64,000 nt of DNA, from the NCBI GenBank assembly GCA_019915015.1, contig JAHBBC010000001.1:1116001-1180000 (forward strand), read 5' to 3'. The notes beneath the pieces are model-generated. The model was not told where the DNA came from and made no database searches. It saw only the letters and a program-made list of their open reading frames with translations. This document shows, in pieces, positions 30,262 through 42,209 of the stretch. The translations under genes and the position numbers were made by a program. The first letter of the stretch is position 1, and each line of letters starts with the position of its first letter. This DNA is from Auriscalpium vulgare (lineage: Eukaryota; Basidiomycota; Agaricomycetes; Russulales; Auriscalpiaceae).

Positions 30262-31676
30262 CTCGGTCTCTGGGGGAACAGGGAGGGGGGAAGAGGACGT
30301 TCGCTTCTGCAGCAGCGCTTTATATTAGTGGTCACACGAGCAAAAATCTTTGGCCCGGTGAACATGCGGTCATAGTAACTGACGGGTGTTATCGGCGTGA
30401 TGGCAGCGCGGCAAAGGCCCACAGATCTGCAGACTCTTGCTGATGGGAGTGATGCAGGCCAGCGGAGCGCATCATGCGGTGCGACAGGGTGCAGCTCGCT
30501 GCCATTGGTGCCCACTGTGGAGGCTGTCCATCAGTGCGGCGATGTCCAGTGGCCAACGAGTTGCATGACTGGACGTGAAAGAGACATGTGCGTCGGTGCT
30601 GAGACTTGTGGACATCGACGTGGTGGCACGCGTGGACGTCGTGCAGCCGTGCGTGCCGCACCACCAGTTTTCAGGCTCCGGCGCTCCGAGCTCGGCTCCC
30701 CGTCTCTCCCTCTCCATGTGCAACGCTGAGCAAACAGCGAGGCGGCTTGGTTCAAATCTTCACCTCGCATAAGTACACGTCCACGGTGCCTCCATGGAAG
30801 CGACCGTCGCGGCCGGCACGATACAGCCGCGCAACGGGATCTAGGTGCTCATGTGCCACGCAGGAGGCCTCGGAACTGTGATGCTCTTCGGCGGGGGGAT
30901 GGGGGGCTGGGGCACGGACATAGTAGCGCAGGGGATATGCTTACCAGACGCCGCGGGCCCAAACGCTGTTGAGTCCTTGCCTTCTGTCACCAATCACGAA
31001 AGTGACACCCACTCTACTCTGCCCACATCTGAGCTACTCAGGCTGCTTTCTTCTCTATGGCCGTAACTAACTGACTGATATATCAGTGGGGATGCAGCCT
31101 GAATGCCGAGCAATCCACTTCTGGTCGCACAGCACAAAATCCTCATAAGGCTTCAGCATCAAGCATATATAAGTACAAGAAATTAGACTGTTTACCTAGG
31201 CTTTATGAAGCTAAGTGACGAGCAAGCAAAGTACTGCTTCATAAAGACTGGGAGAACTCGGAGTGGCGTGGCACCCCGCTACGCTCGAAAAGGAAAACGT
31301 CAGGTGATGTTCTTCGTCACGTCCTCGCGACCAAATATGTGCAACGCCAAGCCCACAATTTACATAGCGCACTGGCAGGGCAAGACCACGAAGCGACTGG
31401 CGCACGGGCAAATAGCAGTAGGATCAGCAAAGAGTTAGCTAGCGCACGGGCAGGACTTAGGAGCCACTCGGACGAGGGAGTAGTGTAAGTCATGATGCCG
31501 AGCACTGCGGGCATCTTCAGAAGCAACTGGCTGCCAGTGACGAGAGTACTGGGACAAGGGAAGTTCAAGGGAAGCTACAGGATGAATGGCGAATTTTTGG
31601 ATTCCAGTTGAGCGCAGTGGATATCATGACTGGCATAGTGGCAGTCTGGTGCAATAATCCCAGAATCCCAGCACGG
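30262..31676. other. Long region without a recognised gene
   Basis: The first 100 bp hold the promoter of phosphatase copy 2. Beyond this I see no protein with family similarity, only chance frames. A motif CGCACGGGCA recurs at 31401 and 31443 and also, as GCACGGGCA, in the hairpin at 31795, so the segment may belong to a decayed repeat that ends near 31811. Confidence 0.45.
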
Positions 31677-31717
31677 GGGCCCCAGGGTGCCGGGCGCCGC
31701 CCGGCACGGAGGGGCCC
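31677..31717. repeat. 41-bp GC-rich inverted repeat
   Basis: The arms GGGCCCC and GTGCCGGGCG pair with CGCCCGGCAC and GGGGCCC around a single C, with AGG opposite GGA in the middle of the stem. That gives 17 pairs out of 20 positions. It is likely to extrude as a cruciform and may be part of a transposon end. Confidence 0.7.
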
Positions 31718-31783
31718 TCTCTTTTACTCAGAAAAGAATATGCCTACATACAGCTAAAAATTCATTTAGTAGTAGCTACAGAA

Positions 31784-31811
31784 CCCGTGTGAATGCACGG
31801 GCAAGAGCTAG
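31784..31811 (+). mobile_element. Possible Helitron 3' end (hairpin plus CTAG)
   Basis: CCCGTG, a six-base loop and CACGGG form a hairpin at 31784-31801, followed after six bases by CTAG at 31808-31811 and then a T. Helitron 3' ends have a short GC-rich hairpin about ten bases before a terminal CTRR and insert before T, so the fit is good. I see no helicase gene and cannot place the 5' end, so this would be a non-autonomous or partial copy. Confidence 0.4.
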
Positions 31812-32269
31812 TAATAATAACGGTTCGTGCACTAGTCGATTTGCTTCCGCATCTCGACTTCCAGCCGTGATTTCCTTCCTGATAGTCTCATGCTCATCTC
31901 GCCGCTATATGATTATGTACTCAGACGTGCTCGAAGCTCGTAGCTACACTCTTTCCCCATACTCTTCTTATTACCGGGCTGTGTCCGCCCAGCTGGCCGG
32001 TGCCCTTTTGTGTTGTTGATTTGAGTACAATCAGCCGCGGCTTTCACCATATGAAAAGAATCAATTGAACTGTCGCCTCCTTCGTTCTACCGTTGCGCAC
32101 CAATCTTGCCCGCTTGCCCTGTCTTTCACCTGAGTGTTACTATTAGCGCGTCTGCCCAACCCAATGTGTAACTTATCAGATAGTGGATAGAATTGCCGCC
32201 CGACACATTCGAATTATGCAGTGCAGTGAGCCGGATTTCTAGATGATTACTACTGGACACCGACATCGA
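31812..32269. other. Intergenic, no gene seen
   Basis: AT-richer sequence without convincing coding capacity. It is the 3' flank of the minus-strand EF-hand/ZZ gene. Confidence 0.4.
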
Positions 32270-35200
32270 CTACTCTAACGCAGTGCCGTTGAGATTAACC
32301 GTGATCAATTTCGCCAGGTTCTGTAGCAGGATTTCAATGTTCTCCAAACGATTTTCAAGCGAAAGCAGGCGCTGCCCGGTAGAGTTCTCGAGCGTGAGTA
32401 GGCGTTGCTCGATGGAGTGCTCGGTGGAACCCGAGTCTTTCACAGCGTCCGGGGCTTGAGCGCGAACCAGGAAGTGGTCCTCCTTGTGCACTCCGGAAGC
32501 ACGATGGACTTTGGGAACGCCTTTCGCGTCGCACGCATTGCAGATGTACAAATCGTCTGCAAGACACGGCCCTTCGTAAGTACGCCGCTCTGGGTAGGAT
32601 AGGTCATGCTTACCGGTGCATTTGCAGCAATACCAACATGGCAAAGTGATAGGGTCCTTGCAGGCACCGCAAATTGGCACTGTGGGCTCGGCATCGTGCC
32701 CTTTGCTGCTGACGATCGAGAGACGTCTCGATGCAGTAGAGGCACCACCTGTGGCCAGGGTGGTAGCAGCAGAAGGAACGTCTACCGTAGCCATATCCAG
32801 TTCCACCGCCGCAAGCGCCTTGCAGACAGCCTCGATCCTCTTCAGCGCCGCGCGAGCCTGCCGGTCCACTCGTCCATATTGGCGCGTAAGGACAGTGGTG
32901 TGGACCTTGAGAAGATGGTGGCTTGGCTCATGATGTGCCTCCAAGTCTGCTCGTCGCTCGGTAGTAACACGCGCACTCACGCACGCATCCTCAGCGCAGA
33001 GATCGATAGTATTGAAGTTTTTGTCCGACGTAATGACACAGTCAAGACATACAATGCGGGGGCCACCGATGCGACCGCCGCAACTATCACAGAATGCATT
33101 CCTGAAGTCGACCGGTGAGCACGCTGCAAACCCTCAGAATTAGGCCACTCACTCGTGGACGGCCGTCGTAGCTTTGATCTGCATGATCCGTGAACCGTAA
33201 AAGCAAGCGTCGGCGGGCAGGAGGCGCTGCGCCACCTTCGGGAGCAAGTCACGTTCCTCCTGATTAAGGGGAGTTCCGAAGTGCACCCATCGAATATAGG
33301 TGTCTATAAAGAACTTCCTATCGTCCCGGCGCTGCTGGAAGTACGACCATGACCATCGTTCACGGCGAATGTCCTGAAGAACGGCATTGATTGCGAAGCT
33401 CCACAAAGAGCGAGGTTTGTGGGCTGCTAGCGCAGCATTGTCTGGATAGAATACCATGTGCCGAGGCGCTATCCTCTTGAAGATTAACTCCACAGATTTA
33501 GGAGCGGCGTAGGACCCAGTCAGCGTGCGACTGGCGAGATCAAGGTGCCCGGAGAAGTAGATCTTCTTCCAGTAATGGCTATTGAATGTCCACCTCAGTG
33601 AAAGCTGAGGGACACCGTGGTCGTCATTTATACAAGTCCCGTTTACCTGGAAGCGGCCACGGTTGCTCCAGCCGACTGCCTTGACGTTGTGTTCGCCTTC
33701 CGCAGCCTCGAAGACGAGGGTCATCATAGAGTCTGCTCCGATCACGTCGCGTGCACCATCAAAGTAGAAATAGCCGTTCCAATGACCAAGACTATCTGAT
33801 GGGTGAGACTGGCTGCACAGGATCCGCAAGGAAAGAGACATACACGTCCTTTACAGGCGAAGTCGTGTTCGTGCCGTCAGGCGTTCGCTCCGTAGTCTCG
33901 CCATCGTACACCCAATCATCGCACGATAGTTTGTCGGAATACCCGTGACTCGGGACATCTTCAGGCTTCATCATTTGGTCCTCTTCAGCGTCATTATACG
34001 GCGTCACAGCTGGGTCCAGAGCCTTGACATATTTGACGTTCCATAGGTCAGTGTCGCTGTAAAAATACTTCAACTGCATCGCGGCCAGAGCGGCGGTTCG
34101 CAGAAACAGGAGACAAAACGCACAACACCATATGCGAAGCTCTTGAACTGCTGGTCCGGATCTAGCTTTTGTTGGGTGAAGATGTCTGCGAGGAAATGTG
34201 AGTCAATTGACCAGCAGGGCAGAGCGCAACTCACTCTTGAGGTCACGCACCCGGAACTTCAGAGCCTCTTTGACGTAGAGTACGCTCTCCACGCCGTCAA
34301 ACAGCTCCTGGGAGGAGATAACCTTCGTCCTCGCCACTCGCATGATTTCGTAGTGGCGCTTTATAAGCAGATAGAACACCGGAAACGCGAACTGGAAATG
34401 TCACGAGTTGAGCGAGGAGCACTCTGACAATTTTGTGAGATTTACCTTCTCAATGCGCCCGACGCCAGTAATAAGCGCGAGGGTGTCCAAGCCGTCAATG
34501 TTGTACTCCACTGCCTTCAAGTTCGCGGCCAAACGAGCTTCCTCCGACTCGATGTACTTTGTAAACTTGTCCCGGGGAAGCGACTCCGGCTCTTCGTTGA
34601 CCATGGTTGCCGTCAGCGTGTGGACATGCTTCCACGCAAATCGGAAATAGTCATCAGCGGATTGCCGGTTTGCGGGGAGCAATTCCGCGTATACGCCCTC
34701 CATCTTGGCGAATAAATTTTCAATCTTGCGTGCATATTCGATGATCGACACTTTCCAGCCTGTGAGCTTGTTCAGTAGTTGCGCTGTTGACTTTGCACAG
34801 ATCAGGTTCGCGTACCGGCTGCCCAGAACGCCACCCAATGAGCTAAACTGCGACGATGTGAGAATTTGCCAAAATGGGAGCAAGAGACTCACCTCCAGTC
34901 AAGCGGACGACCGCTGGTGAATCTGTTCATCTCGGCCACAGTGATGAATCCTGAGGCGTCATCATCAAAAGCCTCCAGGATCGGTTGCACCCTCGACACC
35001 TCGATGAATTTGATTGCCCAAGCGTCTGAGTGATGTCCGACTTGGACGCTCACGCCAGCGTGTACTGGCTGCGGCTCTGCACTCCGCGACTCAAGATAGT
35101 AGTCACGCAGAGCGAGAACGAAGTGACGAGCTTTCACGTTTCCGTGCCATCCCTAGAGTGTGGAGTCAGCAACGTTTCCGGTCAGTAGAAACCCCAGCGT

Positions 35201-36916
35201 ACCATCTCCTTCCACAGTCTGTGAATAGACTAAGTATACGCAAGGGGTGCGGTGAATAATAAAGATGTACAGCAGTAAACGGACACTTACTCGGTCCCGA
35301 ATACGCTCATGCGCACCAGCCTTGAATTCCTTGATAATGCGATCCGACGCGCGCTCTACCACAAGGATCATCTCATCTACAATCTGTCGCTTCTGCACCT
35401 CAAACTTGCGCGAGAACACAATCATGTTGTACTCAATCGCCGCGTCGGGCTCGATCGCCAACTCCTCCTTGAGTTCTTCGAACGCGGGCATCTCAACACC
35501 GAGCCGATGCCCGTCAGAGTTCGGACCGGTATTGAAGAGTGTGTGCAGCTCGCGGAGGGCCTTGTCGTTGCTACGCACGGCCATGATGCCCCCTTGCGCA
35601 TCGACGAAGGCGGAGAGTTCCTTCTGCTCCTTGCTCACGAGCTGTTGAAACATTGCCATCATTGCGTCCATTCTGTGTCAGATTGTTGTTAGACAATGTA
35701 GTAATAAATATGAGGTCAATTACGGACTTTTCATTCATTTTCTTCGTGGCATTGTCAACTCCGTCCAGCTTCACGTTTGCCTTGTCGACACCCTGCGACA
35801 TGTGAATTGACAGCGCAAACTCAAACTCAGTGCGTCGCTTCGTGAACAACGAGACAAAAGTGAGGAGCTTCGCATCCCACATCGGGCCCTGGAAGACCTT
35901 TGCGAGCAGCTTCTTTTTGGAGTATGTGTCGCAGATGTTCGAGCACGCCTTGATGTCGTCCGCAGTTTTCTGGACGAGCGCTTGCAGACGATCCTCAATC
36001 GGTTGCTGATCTGGTGCTAGTACTTTGTCGTCGTGCATGTCCCGGAGTCTGGCACCATCAATCAGCAGCCGCCAAGCTGAAATGAGTGAGTCGAACGCAC
36101 TGCAGAAGCACGGCCATCATGTCTCTCATCTCGACATACAAAGCTATGACCTTACTCTCATTTTCCCGCCGCTTCAGTTCGAGCGTGTACACCGTCTTGA
36201 ATGCCATGACCACCACTGATGCGAGCTCAATTAATGCGGGCAAAATGCGCAGTATAATGGGCGCCGTACCTCCAATGAAAGGGTGCAGGCTTGCGACCGC
36301 GTCAAGCGCATTCATGAGCACGGGCATTCCCTCAAAGAAATTGTTCATGCCGTCCTGGACGACCTCTGCGATGTGCGTCTCCTCGATGGCGCTGACAACC
36401 TGTTCGACGACGGGCAACACCGTCGATATGTCACTGGTCTGCAGTGCACCTGCAGCGTCCACTTCAAGCGTGGCAGCGTTGTGAGTCGAGGAAAGAAGCT
36501 CATTGCACAATGTACGCACCAACAGTATCCAACAACCTTGTCCCGACCGGCGCATACTTTGACCCGTCCTTGACCTGATCCCAAGACGCAGTCAAGACAT
36601 CGTTTGCTAGAGGCGGTGGCGATGTCCCGTTTGGTTCTGACGAGGGCACAGGCGGGATGAAAGTGTCGGTCGGGGGCACTGCGCTAGTGGGCGAGGACGT
36701 GCCCGACGCAGACGCCTTCTGACTCAACCCCAACCTCCGCCTCCACGAGTACTTCGGCGGCGACGGGATTGTAAGGGCACTCTGGTTTCGTGTTGGCGCA
36801 CCGTACTGCTTCTTCCCATCCCCCTCCTCCGTGTCGCTGACGTTGTCCGCAGACCGCGCTCGGCTCTTGATATTCGGATGATGGCTGACCTCCTGCAGCG
36901 CGCGGGAGAGCGGCAT
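32270..36916 (-). CDS. EF-hand and double ZZ-type zinc finger protein
   Basis: A large protein of about 1,250 residues from many exons; the joins that I checked keep the frame. A basic Ser-rich N-terminus (MPLSRALQEVSHHPN) leads to a helical domain (FIGGTAPIILRILPALIELA, then VVVMAFKTVYTLELKRREN) near 36250. A region TYSKKKLLAKVFQGPMWDAK lies near 35900. An EF-hand is clear at about 34950 (EAFDDDASGFITVAEMNRF), with Asp and Ser ligands in place. A beta-rich domain follows (DSLGHWNGYFYFDGA and on, 33800-33150). Near the C-terminus are two zinc fingers: FCDSCGGRIGGPRIVCLDCV, a canonical ZZ pattern, and ICGACKDPITLPCWYCCKCT with YICNACDAKG after an intron. The protein ends in a leucine-rich coil. 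I know such proteins from Agaricomycetes only as uncharacterised EF-hand/ZZ proteins. Calcium-regulated protein binding is an inference. Confidence 0.8.
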
Positions 36917-37923
36917 GGTGATTGATGCGCAAGAGCAATGTGTCTATAAGGCACGAGGACTTCCGGTCGCAAGGAGCAACTGAGTAGTGCGCGCTCATCG
37001 CTTTCAAAGCAACAGCGCCTACGCCTGTGCTCAAAAGCCGGTGAGACTGTGTCCTACGACACTTGTGCTCGTAGACTCGGAGGGCCGACACCGCAAGAAG
37101 GTGCGCCTAAAGAGGAGTCAGGGAGTCGGACTGCGCCGTCGTGGACATGGATGCGGTGCGGAAGGAGGTGCATGCCATTGCCATCGGATGTCCACATAGT
37201 GTCCACATGCTTAGCTGATGAGCAGATCATGGAGTCACCGCGAGGCGCCCGCGGTCGCTCTTCACATGGGAAACTGAGCCTCTATCCATGATATGGTCTT
37301 AGTCTTTGAGAATGGGGTATTGGAAAGGTTGAGTACAGGGAGGACGGTGCAGATTACACGATGAGGGGACTGTTCAACTTCTGACTAGAGCGAGCCCCGT
37401 TGAGTAATCGATAGGTGCACCAAAATCACCCGGCTTGTCGGAGGAAAGGGGCGTTTTGCGCGACCATGTATGTAACAAGAGTGGAAACCAGTCCGTACTG
37501 ACGACGACAATGTGTGAGAAGGTCCAAGGAGGTAGAATCGTCGTATTGCTGGCAGTCAGTTGGCATGCAGGTGGCTTCACAAGTATTTCTCGCATCGGCT
37601 ATGATAGCGAGCAGATTGCTTGAAGTCATATAGCGAGCTCACATCAAAATATTCCGAGAGATAGGTAGAACGCATATATCATATGTGCGCAAACGAGGAT
37701 GAGCAGAGCCAAGATCGCGTAACTACTGCCGGTAGTCCCGGGCCGACTCCCGCCGGTCTTGCCACAGCGAGGTCTTGCCAGCGGCTCGCGACGCAGAGCG
37801 TGACTTGTGGGATGGAATTATTCGTAGTACTTAGTACAGATGCTGACTTAAATCTATGAGAAAATTACACCATGCTGAGACTGCGAAGCCCTATTTCGTT
37901 GTACCAGCTCCCCTAGTTCTTGC
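36917..37923. other. Intergenic, no gene seen
   Basis: This contains the promoter of the EF-hand/ZZ gene at its left end and the 3' flank of the dehydrogenase at its right end. No reading frame resembles a known family. Confidence 0.45.
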
Positions 37924-39120
37924 TTACGTGCCGGCCGGGAAGTCCGTCGACGCAAACACGTCCTTCCACTCGTCAATTCGCTGCACCGTTTCCCCGCACA
38001 CCTCGCGCGTCACGTACATCGTGTCGCTCCCGAGGTGCAGCACGGGCGGGAGCGGGCGACCCGCCGCAGCGCCCTCGCCGCGCACGAAGTCGACGACGAG
38101 CGCGACGAGCTTCTTGGGGTCTCCGGGCTGCCTTCCGTTCGCCCCTACGCAACGCCGTCAGCATGGGGAAGGAGATATGATGGAAGGAGAGGGGCGTACC
38201 GGTGAAGAGCGCGTCAGTGGCCGCGGTCACCTCCTTGTAGTCCTCGATGCGCGAGATGTATGGGGCGACTTGGCCCTCGGCGAGGAAGGCGGTGCGGAAG
38301 AAGCCCGGCTCGACGCAGATGCTGCGCAGTCCGAGCGGGGAGATCTCGTGGTTGAGCGCCTCAGAGATCGCTGAACACGCCCACTGTCAGCGCAAGGAAA
38401 ATGACGAAGAGTCGTGGGACGTACAGCGGTTGACGGCCTTCGTGGCGGCGTACAAGCCGCAGCTGGCGACGGTGCTGTAGCGAAAGAAAAATGTGGGATA
38501 GATTGAGCGAAAAGCTGGGTGAAGGACGTACCGCCAGCCTGCAATAGAACCGAGCCAGATGACAGTGCCGGTGCGACGAGCGCGCATGTACGGCAAGAAT
38601 GCGCGTGCGACGTTAAGCCCGCCAAACACGTTAGTGCTGCAGACGAGATGATGTCAGGAAGAACGTCCCCGTGAAAGGTCGCGGCTTACTTGAACTGATC
38701 GTATGTTTCTTCGGGACTGTATGTGCACTTCAGAAGAGCAATTGATTTCGATGACATGAGATACATACGTGTTCTCCTCAACAGCGCCAACGAGCGCATA
38801 CCCGGCGTTGTTCACCAGCACATCAACGTGCCCGTGCAGCGCGATCGCCTTCTTCGCGACCTCGTGCAACGTGTCGAGAGGCGCAGTCACGTCCAGCTCA
38901 AGCACGTCGGCACCCGCGGCCTTGAGGTCATCGAGCCGGGCGAGGGATCGAGTGCGGCCAGTCGCGATGACTTTATCGCCACGCTTGAGCGCCGCGAGTG
39001 TCAGATCACGGCCGATACCTGAGCTGTTAAATACGGGCGTTCAATGGAATATGATATGAGAGCGATTGACAGGCAAACGTACGAGCAGCCTGTGATGAGC
39101 CAGACGAGTTGACCAGTCAT
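37924..39120 (-). CDS. Short-chain dehydrogenase/reductase
   Basis: NAD(P)-dependent oxidoreductase of the SDR superfamily. The first exon encodes MTGQLVWLITGCS and, after an intron, SGIGRDLTLAALKRGDKV, which gives the TGxxxGIG cofactor motif; VIATGRTRS then suggests NADP preference. Further motifs are LELDVTAPLDTL, DVLVNNAGYALVGAVEEN (NNAG), GTVIWLGSIAG with the catalytic Ser, and GLYAATKAVN with the catalytic Tyr and Lys. ICVEPGFFRTAF is the usual PGxxxT segment. The protein ends KDVFASTDFPAGT. Exon joins at 39083/39023, 38769, 38690 and 38520-38390 restore the frame. The length of about 290 residues fits the classical type. The substrate is unknown. Confidence 0.9.
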
Positions 39121-39812
39121 ATTTGCTATTAGAAGCTGAAGTTTCTGGGAGGACTTTGAGTGCAGAGAGGAGGATAGCGTTTATCGACGCATACACACCA
39201 CTATTTATACAGATGGGACGAAGGCTCCCGGGAGTCCCGGCTGCTTCAACTTGATTCTTCAACGGACGCATAGCGCGTTGGTGACATAGCAGGATAGCAT
39301 GAGACAACATGTCTCACATCTATAATATTGGTACCCAGCTGCGGGCTGCGGCCACCTATGCATTGGGCGGTGCGATTTTCTCGGACACCAAGAGAAGACG
39401 AGTGGGTGAGTCTCCGTGTATACCCGATAAGTACGACAACTCTGAAAACTCACCAGGATGGCAAGAGGAATCGGATGCAAGGAGAAGGGCAGGATGCAAG
39501 GAGAAGGGCAGGAGGAAGTTGCTGGTGCCGACTAAGTACTTACAATAGAATGAATTCTCCATCGCTGCGGGCTCGCAGCAGTGGGCTCTTCAAGCTTCAT
39601 AGCTTCATGTTTATCTCTTCGCTTCATATTTATCTCTTCGGAGTCCCATCGCAGAGCTTCAACGACACGACTCGGCTCGCTTGAAAGGTGCTGAGCGCGT
39701 TCGCGCGATTAGTTGTGATGCAGGATGATTGGTGCGGCATGACTGAAAGACGAAGTGGCCAGATGGGAAACGGAGACAACGCTAAATTCTAAATAGGGAG
39801 ATCTCGACATGT
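39121..39812. other. Intergenic with a small direct repeat
   Basis: No gene is supported. A unit GGATGCAAGGAGAAGGGCA is present twice in tandem at about 39474-39511, and TTTATCTCTTCG with CTTCAT nearby recurs at 39600-39640. It separates the dehydrogenase promoter from the palindrome at 39813. Confidence 0.45.
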
Positions 39813-39889
39813 GCACATAAGCGCTGGGGTACAAATCTTGTGATGTCGACTGTCGACATCACAAGATTTGTACCCCAGCGCTTATGTGC
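39813..39889. repeat. 77-bp near-perfect palindrome, 38-bp arms
   Basis: The left arm 39813-39850 starts GCACATAAGCGCTGGGG and ends GATGTCGAC. A single T at 39851 is followed by the exact reverse complement at 39852-39889 (GTCGACATC...CTTATGTGC). All 38 positions pair. The arms contain no coding frame of note. Such perfect long palindromes are usually removed by recombination, so this one is recent, selected, or created by end joining or replication error. Confidence 0.95.
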
Positions 39890-39996
39890 GCACAGCCACC
39901 GCTCCTAGGGTTAGGATTCATCCGACTCTTTGCGGGTTGCATCCTTATCCTCCTCTCCTATTATCCTTGTACTCCTCCAAAAGACTACTCAGCAAA

Positions 39997-40538
39997 ATGG
40001 ACAACTTAGCCGGTATCATGGATAGCATTTCCATCACCGGCATGCAAGCAGCTCAGAAATACGGGGACGCGTTAACACTAGTACGTTATCTCTAACGTAC
40101 GATTGTGATTGGCTAGGCGGGCCGGGGTCTACTTGCTCGCAGGCTGCCCTCAACACGTGCGAGACGGCAATGGGTGCGCAGGCCGTGGGTCATAGCGCAC
40201 CTGGAGGAGCAGATGCGCATGGCCGAGATTCTGCCAGACCGCTCGGTGGAGGATGCCGCCCCGGGGGCGTCTCCCGACTCCTCGCCTTCACGAACTCACC
40301 CATCTCCCGACACACACCTGTACCTTCTCGCAATGGCACTTTTATCACCACGCCCACTGCTTCCTCTTTGATAGACCCATCTCACTTCAACTGCGTGACG
40401 CGCACACCACGTCACTCTCTTGCGCAAGTCAGGAGAAAAGACTCACCGAACAATCTGCACGAAGGGTGGAGATGGAGAGCTGATATCGGTGAGCAGCATC
40501 GCAAATATGACCCTGCACCTCCTTCTTCTAACGAGTAA
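39997..40538 (+). CDS. Uncertain small gene downstream of the palindrome
   Basis: An ATG at 39997, after a pyrimidine-rich leader, opens MDNLAGIMDSISITGMQAAQ with KYGDALTL, and a plausible intron (GTACGT at 40081 to AG at 40142) follows. Continuing in phase gives a 159-residue protein whose second exon (NTCETAMGAQAVGHSAPGG) has no recognised domain. An acceptor shift would instead give LEEQMRMAEILPDRSVEDAA, which has more natural composition. I do not recognise either version. It may be the 5' end of a gene destroyed by the repeats that follow. Confidence 0.25.
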
Positions 40539-40539
40539 T

Positions 40540-41515
40540 CGCGCATGGACACGCCCTCACCTCGCGCCGCGTTCGCCCACAACACCACCACCCGAGACGC
40601 CGCGCCTGCTCTGCATCGCCGCTGCCTGCCGCCCCGCAACGCCACCACCCGTCTTGTGCGTCACCCACATCTGTCACCTCGCGCCGCCCTCGCCACACGC
40701 CTCATGCCGCCGCCACGCCGCCTGCAACGTATGCCCGCGCTGTCTACACCCATCTCCCCGCACAAACGCTGCCCTCTGCGTACACTTCGCCTCGCGCCGC
40801 CCATGCCCGCCGCCAACACCGCGTGAACACTGCGCTACCAACAACGCCTGTCCAGCAGCTGCCCGTGCTCGCTCGCTCGATGCCGCCTGTCACGATCTGC
40901 ATATTCGACGCACGTACGTGCAAGTGCTCTACGCGCGCTACATGTTGTACTCATCGATTGTGTGCCCGCAGGCCGTCAAAGTTGCGCGCCGCGTCCACCA
41001 ACCCTCGTTGGCACCCGCGCCGTGCTTGCCAACACGAACGCGCACGGCGGCATCCAGGCTGTCCCGCACACCTCCGCCCATCAAAGTCGCGCGCCCCCGG
41101 GAATACACCCACCGTGCGGGACACATCGAAAGCAGTGTGCGCACGCGTCCACCGATATGCGCGTGGCCGTGCTCGCCAACACAAACGAGTGTCGCGCCAC
41201 GAACGGCCGCGTCCAGGTCGAAGGAAAGCGACGTGGGTGGGAGGCGTCCAGCGACGAATAAAGCGAGCGGGCGCGTCCAGCGCGGTGCAGAGGCGCGTAG
41301 GGGGCGTCCGGCGATGCGGGGAAGCGGAAAGGCCGCGTCTAGCGACACGGGTAAGCAGGCGGCCCGCGTCCAGCAGCTGCTGCGTACGCTCGATACATGA
41401 ACGCCTCGCACGAACAGGACCTCGACGACGCGGCGGTGTCCAGGTTGAAGGAAAAGGCTGCGGGTGAGAGGCGTCCAGCGGCGAGGGAGGCAGGCCGGCG
41501 CATCCTGCATTGATT
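40540..41515. repeat. GC-rich degenerate repeat tract
   Basis: The sequence is dominated by short C-rich words on the left half and G-rich words on the right half. Units such as GCCGTGCTTGCCAACACGAA (41025) recur as GCCGTGCTCGCCAACACAAA (41167), and GGCGTCCAGCG or CGCGTCCAGC recurs at least four times between 41205 and 41480. Open frames on both strands are long only because stops are rare in such sequence. I read it as decayed minisatellite-like repeats. Confidence 0.6.
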
Positions 41516-42209
41516 GTATATATCTCTATGTGTCAGTAGTCGTGGTAGCTACAAAATGTGAGGATGTGAGGAAACTGAGAAAGGGCTCAGGCCAACGCTC
41601 TGAAATAACTGCTTTGCCTGAAAACCTCTGAACTGCGCTGAACAGCCTGGAAAGAGCTGAAAAGCCCTGAAATTGCTATTTCAGGGCATTTCAGGGGTCG
41701 GACACAAGTACTGATGGACGTCAGAAAAGTTCTCTGGTGTTCCCTGAATGACCGCGGCGTGAGCCACAAATTGCGGCATACTGGCGCTCTTACTACTCAG
41801 AAATGGCATTGAATGCCTTGGCTTAAACACATGGCCTGATCTGGCTTTTGTGCACACTGACAAAAAATGGTGTATGCTGACCGGACCTCAGGTCAGACAG
41901 CCGCGTATGTCGATAAACATTGCAGACACCACAGTTCGGAACAAGGGGTCCACTTATGATCACGTACAGGTTGAGATGGGCTTCTCCCTTCCATATAAGA
42001 AGAGGGACGCAGTACCTGCTTTCGCGCAGGTAAACTCGCAACAATGTTCGTTTCAGACTACTAGTAGCTACACAATCCAAGATAAATAATAGGTATCATA
42101 CTCCATCAGACAACCAATCAACACGATAACTTGGCCAGCCAAAGACAGCGCCGTACACACATCATCGTAAACCTAAATGTGTGAAGCATGTGGAGACAGC
42201 AAATATTTA

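Noticed and set aside
30745..30770. tRNA T-arm-like GGTTCAAATC
   Set aside because: No matching D-arm, anticodon arm or paired acceptor stem could be found around it on either strand.
39904..39917. Telomere-like CCTAGGGTTAGG beside the palindrome
   Set aside because: Only about two partial TTAGGG units; too short to be more than chance.
40420..41400. 326-codon plus-strand frame and overlapping minus-strand frame
   Set aside because: Low-complexity Pro/Arg/Thr/Ala sequence in a degenerate repeat tract; frames are open on both strands for compositional reasons.
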